From the NCBI RefSeq assembly GCF_001653235.2, contig NC_035793.1:3348001-3412000 (forward strand): 64,000 nucleotides of DNA. Reading direction: 5' to 3'. The translations under genes were made by a program, and so were the position numbers. Origin of the DNA: Pochonia chlamydosporia 170 (Eukaryota; Ascomycota; Sordariomycetes; Hypocreales; Clavicipitaceae). The stretch's first letter is position 1. Each line of letters begins with the position of its first letter. Of the stretch, positions 57,701-64,000 are shown in pieces. The notes beneath the pieces were generated by a model, which ran no database searches, was not told the DNA's origin, and saw nothing but the letters and a program-made list of their open reading frames with translations.

Positions 57701-58713
57701 CTCGTCTCAAAGGCCTCTGTTAGTTATTACCATTGCCTTTGAGCTTGCCTTGCCTTGTCTTGTTCGGCCGTTGTTCCCCAGTATTCATCATCAATCCCCG
57801 GCCTTTGTCAGACTGCTTCGATTTTAAGCCCGTATCGCCGATATCCGCGGTGACTGGACCCAAGGTCAAAGGCACAGGCAGCTTGGGAACAGCACTAGCA
57901 GAGACCAATCTTTTTGTTTTGACCTTTCTCGTTGGTTTGCACGATTGCCGCATTGCCGTTGTCGGATCGGACCCCCAATGCTAATGGTATTACTCACACT
58001 CTAGTCGAGAACCTGTTCGTTTTATCCGAATCGGCAGGCCGTCTGGTGTTGCATTGACGCATCAAGCATCCAGACCAGACTCAGATCTTCACGGCGACCG
58101 GACACAACGTAACGCTTCTCCAGCAACATCGACGTCATTTCGCGTCCGAGCTCCCAACCAAAGTTTTCACGCCCTGTCTCTCTCCAGCCATACTTTGTCT
58201 CACTATTGAATATATCTCCGAGGCCATCGCCTAACAATTATTACACCACGGACGCATTCACGATTCCTCGCTCTGCCTTCTTCTCTGTTCTCGGCCGATT
58301 ATTCCACCCTCCGTAGGGCGAGGACGAGTCACGGAATCCAAGGAAAGTTGGGGCGAAAAAACCGGCATTAGTACATACACCATCACTTTTCGAGCATTCC
58401 TTCCAGCTTACCCTCTTTTTTTACTTTTCCCAACAAGTAACCACATATTTCGACGGCATCATTTTGGGCTTGAAAAATAGTATTCGCCTTACTATTTTCT
58501 TTTATTGGAGACAGTCACAGACAGAATAGACGATTTCAGACTCAGCATAGTCCGTCCTTGCAGCCAAGAGCGCCAACGCCACCCTACCACGCGACATTTG
58601 AGACACTCACCACTGCAACCGTAACTCGCGAGCGCCTCACCCCAACTTGACCTCGAATTATTGTCGTCGTCGCGCGCCCGCCCACAACCACTTGAGCGAC
58701 AAACCCCCGCGCG

Positions 58714-60453
58714 ATGGGCAACCAGGCCTCCAAAGAAGGCAGTGGTTCCTCCACCAGCAAGGGCTCCAGCTCTGATGGCCCTCTTCAGAACTATCCCTCC
58801 ATGAGCAGATCCGACACGAAGGATTCGTCTCGATCATTCCGCTCACTCCGATCCAAGATTCCGGGTAGTAGCAGCAGCAAATCTATAAACAATACCGACA
58901 GTCCTAGGAGTTCGACACTGCTCTCTAACGGCGAGTCTAATGGCGATAAGACGCTTGATGCTGCGTCCGTTCGATCGGGGCGCAGCGGCCGCTCGAGTGC
59001 TTCTAGAAACAGCCGCGGCGACTTGCCCAACTTGAAGCATAACTCTACAGATATGTCGTCGACCGACGCAGCCATCTTTGAGGATCAACCACCCCCTTCC
59101 CCCGTAATGTCGAGCGCGAAAGGTGGTACCCACGATGTTGCAGCCGCGCAAGCATCAGGCGAAGTCGACCACGTCTCCGACAAGCCTCCCACCGCAAGCA
59201 ATGCCAGCGCCACTGCGCACATGCAGTCGCCGGGACAGCCGATTCTAGTCAAGCGAGAAAACACAGTTAACAATATCCAAAAGTCCCCGTCCATGGACTC
59301 TACGACCAAGGTTGAATCTAATGGCAACATGGCCATGTCGGAGATCAAAGACATGGACCTCGATGATTACATTAAGCGGCTCCTAGACGCAGGCTACGCA
59401 GGCAAGGTAACCAAGAGCGTATGCTTAAAGAATGCAGAAATTGTCGCCATCTGTCAACGAGCTCGTGAGGTCTTCCTATCACAACCGGCTTTGCTCGAAC
59501 TCGATGCGCCCGTCAAGATTGTTGGGGATGTGCATGGACAATACACCGATCTTATTCGCATGTTCGAAATGTGCGGTTTCCCTCCCATGGCCAACTACCT
59601 CTTCTTGGGAGACTATGTCGATCGAGGCAAGATGTCACTGGAAACCATCTTGCTCCTCCTCTGCTATAAACTTAAGTTCCCCGAAAACTTCTTCCTGCTC
59701 CGCGGGAACCACGAATGCGCCAACGTGACACGAGTGTATGGATTCTATGACGAGTGCAAACGAAGGTGCAACGTCAAGATTTGGAAGACTTTTATCGATT
59801 GCTTCAACACACTGCCCATTGCTGCCATTGTGGCTGGCAAGATTTTCTGTGTACATGGCGGACTGTCGCCTGCCCTCAGCCACATGGACGATATTCGAAA
59901 CATTGCCCGGCCAACCGACGTTCCCGACTATGGCCTGCTCAACGATCTGCTGTGGTCCGACCCTGCAGATATGGAACAAGATTGGGAAGCGAACGAAAGA
60001 GGTGTGAGTTACTGTTTCGGCAAACGCGTCATCACCGAGTTTCTAGCCGTACACGACTTTGACCTTATATGCCGGGCACACATGGTTGTTGAAGACGGAT
60101 ATGAATTTTTCAACGACAGGGTCTTGGTTACCGTGTTTAGTGCACCAAATGTGAGTAACACCACGTTGGCTTGTGTGTAGAGATCATTTGCGATTTACTG
60201 ACTGGGTTTCTGCAGTACTGTGGGGAGTTTGATAATTGGGGTGCTGTCATGTCTGTGTCTTCAGAATTGCTGTGCAGCTTCGAACTTCTGAAGCCACTAG
60301 ACTCGAGCGCTCTCAAAAGCCACATCAAGAAAGGGCGTAACAAGCGACAGCAGATGCTCAACAGTCCTGTACGTCCAATTCTCATCTCTACCTCGCAAGA
60401 CATATTACTAATGCCTCAAACAGCCCGCAAGCGTGCAGCCTCAAAGCGTTTAG
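58714..60453 (+). CDS. PPZ1: Serine/threonine protein phosphatase PP-Z
   Basis: PP-Z is a fungal-specific PP1-like phosphatase that controls cation homeostasis, cell-wall integrity and translation, and in yeast is inhibited by Hal3/Vhs3. Exons are 58714-60150, 60216-60368 and 60424-60453, giving 539 residues. The N-terminal about 205 residues are Ser-rich and disordered, starting MGNQASKE, a clear N-myristoylation signal after Met removal. The catalytic domain begins near [14 protein letters not shown], with metal-binding motifs GDVHGQ (about 271), GDYVDRG (about 299), RGNHE (about 330), then CVHGGLSP and the PP1-type SAPNYCGEFDN, which is split by the first intron at N|Y. The last exon encodes only nine residues (PASVQPQSV). 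The very long upstream region suggests complex regulation. Confidence 0.96.
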
Positions 60454-61411
60454 TCCCCTTTCTGCCCCCGTGTACAATACATGCGTACAGCTTGTCGATC
60501 ATTTACGAAAAGCAGGGGGAGAGTGGTCCTACGCAATGCCTACTGCATTTGTCAATTGCTTGAGGGGACCAGAAAGCTGATGTGCTCTGAAATCGACACA
60601 CAGTGACCTGGTTCCCAACAATACGGACGAGATGGACGCAACATTTAGACAGCAAGAGAGGTAAACTACTATCCTTATGTGGGAGTAATATCCCATACAA
60701 CACGACGGGGTGTCATCCCCCCTCTTTCTATCCGGGCGTTTGATTCAGTGGTTTTGCACCACGGACCTGGAACGGTCTCATATTGGTGTAATATCCACCT
60801 GGCGCAGTGTTTATATTGATGTCAATGACCCCTGGCGAAGTATAAGCAGGGTCAACTCTTGAAGTGTGCGATTGATATGAAAATGGAATGAATTGATGTA
60901 GGCTTTGGGATTCACGCTGGGAATTAGACACTTTGTTTTGCTCGCCTTTTGGGGAAAGGCGGTTGATGGCAGAATAGGCGGCCGCGCCATCTGGCTCTCT
61001 GTTGTACAAATTTTCTCACATGGTATTTGCCCAATGACAGGGCTGGCAATGAATGCATTTACATGAACGAGGTGGAAATCCGCTGTGGCTGGCCCTTTCC
61101 GAGAGGGCGATGCCTGCAGTGAGGAGTTTGGAGTAATAATACGTTGCCTAGGTCTCATATGATATTTGTAACTGGACGATCCAGGACCAGTCTCATAATA
61201 TACATTTACAGGATTTGACATTTGTGTGTTTAGGATATGATGCAAGTAGGTGTGTTGAATGACAATGGTGATATTCGCATGATGGCTGTATGGTAAAATG
61301 GACATGGACATGACAGACCGCTTACCTAATCTGGCAACGCTGTAGAAAATTGTCCCTGACCACCAAGCTCTACACAACCTCTACATATCCAAATCTACGT
61401 CCCAAACAACA
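60454..61411. other. Region between PP-Z and the RGG-rich gene
   Basis: It contains the PP-Z 3' flank, the promoter of the downstream gene and, on the minus strand, two open frames that might belong to a small spliced gene (see the separate low-confidence entry). Confidence 0.4.
60728..61221 (-). CDS. Possible small hypothetical gene (two exons, weak)
   Basis: Two open stretches could join. The first starts at ATG 61221 (MSNPVNVYYETGPG, then SSYKYHMRPRQR). The second ends with a stop at 60728-60730 (INTAPGGYYTNMRPFQVRG, then AKPLNQTPG). They are in different frames. A GTAAAT donor and an AGAG acceptor would restore frame, but no good branch point is seen. The two parts share a similar Tyr-rich motif ending in MRP, which argues mildly for coding function. 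The predicted protein is small, Ser/Gln/Pro-rich and unlike any family I know. It could equally be noncoding promoter DNA. Confidence 0.25.
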
Positions 61412-62491
61412 ATGAATCCCCAAGCCTTCCGCTCGGTATGCACCCGAGCAAGGCCTGATGTCCAAAGAACCGGGTATGCGCTGAAAAACTACTTTCGGGA
61501 CTTTTCGACGTCCCAATCGCTCGCCGCAGACGAAGCTTCCCCCAAGCCTCCCCCTTCGGCACCATCAGTCCGCCAACGATCGAAAGCCGCTGCAAATGAA
61601 ATCAATTCCCTCGTGAGAAGGGGCTCTCCCCGAGGCGGAAACACATCTTCACAGCGCTCGTCTCCCCTAGCGGCTTCCCAGTCCCAAGTCATTGATGTGA
61701 GGAGTCTGCCCAGGGGTCTATCACGAGGACGAGGCGGTTTCCGCGGCAGAGGACAAGTCGGCGCCGTTCCGCAGGGTCAACCTCCTCGTACGCAATCACC
61801 CACCGGTAACAGATTCTCTCGTCCCTCTGGCGGACGGGGATCTGCCCTGCGTGGTGGTCGCGGTGGCAGGGGAGGAGCCAAGGGCCGCCCGCGCAGCAAA
61901 GAAGACGAGGACAAGGACAAAAAGTTTGGCAAGCGACAGGATCCATATGAAGTCATGGATCCGTATGAGGAACAGTTTGACAAGGATATGAGGTTTGGCG
62001 TGACCACCACGTATAAGCCTTCCCTGACGATGGATTCATTGTCGCCATTTGCACCGGCCACGCCTACCACCGAGACGGGCAGACGGGCGACTGTGCTGGA
62101 GAGTCTGAGTGCGCTGGGGACAGCGGATCCGGTGGGTGTGCCGCAGGATTTACAGGCGCGTAGCTATGCGGAAGACTTGGAGAGCGATGGGCTGCGGTTC
62201 TTTGCTGATGGAAAGGGGAGGGAGGCTGCAGAGCGGTTTCTGCAGGAGAAAAGGACGGAGGGGGAGGGCGAGATTATCAAGGATGCGGAGGAGAGTGTCA
62301 GGGAGGTTGTGTTTAAGAAGGCGGTGATGGGGGAGCATGAGAAGATGGTGTTTAAGCAGGATCCCGTTGGCGTTTCTAGAAATTGGCATTTGAGGGCCGA
62401 GACGTACACGCGGAAAGACGTGGAGACCTTTCAGAAGAAGTTGACTTCTTTGCTGGGCGGGAAGAAGGCTGCCGCTTCTGCTTCGCCATGA
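61412..62491 (+). CDS. RGG-rich probable mitochondrial protein, unrecognised
   Basis: A single exon of 359 residues. I cannot name the family. The N-terminus (MNPQAFRSVCTRARPDV, then YFRDFSTSQSL) has the Arg/Ser-rich, acid-free character and FST-type end of a mitochondrial presequence. Residues about 105-165 are an RGG/GRGG-rich segment (SRGRGGFRGRGQ, RGGRGGRGGAKGRP), typical of RNA binding. The C-terminal half is folded-looking, with DPYEVMDPYEEQFDKDMRFG, SYAEDLESDGLRFFADGKG and a final KDVETFQKKLTSLLGG helix. A role in mitochondrial RNA or ribosome function is a reasonable inference from these features and from the neighbouring mitochondrial recycling factor, with which it converges (122 bp between stops). 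A nuclear or cytosolic RGG protein is the alternative. Confidence 0.75.
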   Translation: MNPQAFRSVCTRARPDVQRTGYALKNYFRDFSTSQSLAADEASPKPPPSAPSVRQRSKAAANEINSLVRRGSPRGGNTSSQRSSPLAASQSQVIDVRSLPRGLSRGRGGFRGRGQVGAVPQGQPPRTQSPTGNRFSRPSGGRGSALRGGRGGRGGAKGRPRSKEDEDKDKKFGKRQDPYEVMDPYEEQFDKDMRFGVTTTYKPSLTMDSLSPFAPATPTTETGRRATVLESLSALGTADPVGVPQDLQARSYAEDLESDGLRFFADGKGREAAERFLQEKRTEGEGEIIKDAEESVREVVFKKAVMGEHEKMVFKQDPVGVSRNWHLRAETYTRKDVETFQKKLTSLLGGKKAAASASP

Positions 62492-62613
62492 GGTTGTAGC
62501 CGACTGTATAGTTATGTATCATAGAGTTGAATAAAACATTGTAGCTACTAATCCTATTCTCTCCCCCATATTGTACACACACCCCAACCCGCAAATATAC
62601 ACAGAGTAACTCC

Positions 62614-63442
62614 TCAATTCCTATCCAGGCCCTTAATCGCAGCACTCTCCTCTCCCTCAACCTCCTTCATCTTCCCATCCTGCACCTTCTGCAACTCCCT
62701 CTCCGCCCGTCTCACCACATCCTTCAACACCGTCCCATCCTTCTGCCACGCCTTCAGCACCTTGTCATGCTTGCTCCTCGCCTGTCGAACCTTGTCCTTC
62801 CACGCCTGCGTCGTGTCCTTGATCCTGCGCACGAGCTCCTCCTTCCGCTCTAGCTCAACCCTCAGCAGTAACTCTAAATCATTGTCCTCCGACCGCTGTG
62901 GCTGCTGGTTGAACTCGCGGCTGGCCTGGACGGCGCTCATAATCGGCTTGACGTACTCCCTGTCATTGACGAGGAGGGATATCGTCCTACCCGAGCGGGG
63001 GACCACCTGTGCGAGTTCGCGGAGGGGAAAGGTTTCTGTTTCGCCGGCGGGGGATTTGATGGGGATGCTGAGCGCGCCGAGGGAGGAGGGGTTGAAGCGG
63101 CCGCCGTGGAGGATCGTTTGGAGCTGCGCTTTGAAGTGTGTGTCGTGGGGGGTGAGGGATGCGAGCAGCGCGGTGAAGTCGAGTGGGTTTTCGGGGTCGG
63201 GGGCTGTTGCTGTTGCGGAGGGGGCTTCTGGTCGGGAGGGTGAGTTTGCTGCGGGTGCGATTCTGCGCTTCTTGAGGGTTGGGGGAGAGGCGTGGAAGCG
63301 TCGAGATTGGGGTTGGGTTTGGCGGCTGCGTTGTGTGTGTTAGCTTGGGGATTTTGGGGGAGAGGGGGTTGCTTTACAGTTCAATTGGGGTGGCGAGACG
63401 GATTGCTCGCCGGAGGAGCTGGCTTGGGTTGCGGAGAGACAT
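62614..63442 (-). CDS. RRF1: Mitochondrial ribosome recycling factor
   Basis: RRF separates mitochondrial ribosomal subunits after termination, together with the EF-G-like recycling factor. Exon 1 is 63442-63378 and exon 2 is 63325-62614, with a 52-bp intron (GTAAAG...GCTAACAC...CAG), giving 258 residues. The N-terminus (MSLRNPSQLLRRAIRLATP, then RRFHASPPTLKKR) is a strong presequence. The RRF-like part runs from about residue 100: GRTISLLVNDREYVKPIMSA, FNQQPQRSEDNDLELLLRV (matching the NxNPQ...L.V.LP region of RRF), and a long Arg/Lys/Glu-rich helix ending RRAERELQKVQDGKMKEVEG. That last segment is the RRAE-x-E-x-QK signature. The fungal mitochondrial branch is diverged, so the call is good but not certain. 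Confidence 0.78.
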
Positions 63443-64000
63443 GGTTGTGGTTGTGGTTGCGGTTATGAAGGTGAAGCTTGAAGTTGACTGGTGATGTTTT
63501 GGTATGGAGTAGTGTTTTGCGATAAGATAAGAGCTGGAGCTGGTGGTGGCTACCACCACGACGTGTTGTAAATCGCGACAGTGAAATGCTGGTTACATTG
63601 CTTCTTTTCGTCCGTTTAACTAGATTGTTTCGTAATACTATATTTCCATTCTGATAATTGTCTGTAGAAGTCCTATCTTAAATCGGGTGTTTCACAGCAC
63701 GTCCAACTCCTGAAGTAACGCCAAGTATACCTAAGTAGCAACTTGCAATACCAACCAAACTTTATGGATCCATGAAAATTTTGGCCCACCACCTCACTCC
63801 GCCAGGTCAAACACCGTCCTATAACGAACTCCTCATTGATATGCCGCTGTCCTGTGCCCCAAAGTGAATTATCTCAAATTTACTCATATAAACTCCTCAT
63901 GGCGCTCTCATGAAGGTTATTCGCAACAATGGCTCAGACGCCTGACACCGTACTATCCCCTCCATGTCCCTCATCCACAACCCACAAATCATCAATCTAA
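63443..64000. other. Right-end intergenic region
   Basis: It holds the RRF promoter. A 23-codon reading frame at 63929-64000 (ATG with a CAACA context, ending in TAA exactly at the window edge) could be a first exon of a gene continuing beyond the window, but this cannot be judged here. Confidence 0.4.

Larger units (their letters stand above)
49370..58713. other. 9.3-kb gene-free divergent interval
   Basis: No gene is supported on either strand. The interval holds MITE-like copies E, F and G, two TACGGAGTA-type words (54069-54078, 55502-55511), and a CCTGT x4 repeat at 57681-57700. From about 56600 to 58713 there is a long pyrimidine-rich stretch with many short upstream ATGs that probably includes the promoter and leader of the PP-Z gene. 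Open reading frames of 100-160 codons occur, but they overlap on both strands and lack domains. Confidence 0.6.

Noticed and set aside
63929..64000. 23-codon reading frame at the right edge
   Set aside because: Too short and cut by the window end. It may be a first exon or chance.

Overview
This is a stretch of nuclear chromosome from a filamentous ascomycete. The evidence is the density of short introns (mostly 47-116 bp, GT...AG, often with a CTAAC-type branch point), a fused HIS4-type histidine enzyme, PP-Z phosphatase, SUR7/PalI and PLAC8 proteins, a hybrid histidine kinase, and an intron-bearing tRNA. The protein repertoire and splice style suggest Sordariomycetes, probably Hypocreales. 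That placement is an inference, because no species marker is visible.

Layout. Positions 1-21063 are gene-dense: the 3' end of a lipin-type phosphatidate phosphatase (PAH1), HIS4 (-), mitochondrial processing peptidase beta (+), TAF9 (-), a GH36 raffinose synthase/alpha-galactosidase (+), IMP dehydrogenase (+), a PLAC8 protein (-), an NAA40-type histone N-acetyltransferase (-), a LYRM2-like protein (+), mitochondrial bL36 (-) and an unrecognised five-exon gene (-). Then come three unusually long gene-free intervals: 21064-29804, 37371-43260 and 49370-58713. All three lie between divergently transcribed genes. The genes bordering them are a Meu6-like PH protein (+), a PAS-containing hybrid histidine kinase (-), a four-helix membrane protein (+), a SUR7/PalI protein (-) and a PP-Z phosphatase (+). 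Succinate-semialdehyde dehydrogenase and a tRNA-Val lie between the second and third gaps. The right end holds an RGG-rich, probably mitochondrial protein (+) and the mitochondrial ribosome recycling factor (-).

Most genes are housekeeping: lipid, histidine and GTP synthesis, mitochondrial import, translation and assembly, basal transcription. The genes flanking the long gaps are signalling or cell-cortex genes. I see no biosynthetic gene cluster, CRISPR array, virus or intact transposase gene.

The main non-genic discovery is a family of eight related non-coding elements of about 125-135 bp. They have inverted ends resembling CAGTYTGKGG, and the best copies are flanked by TA, so they look like mariner-type MITEs in various stages of decay. 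One copy carries an internal 60-bp tandem triplication. Other notable points are a TG instead of AG splice acceptor in the GH36 gene, a perfect CPC1/Gcn4 site in the HIS4 promoter, a perfect 11-bp inverted repeat in the histidine-kinase promoter, and a recurrent TACGGAGTAC word confined to the long gaps. Exon joins were worked out by hand from reading frame, splice signals and protein-family continuity.
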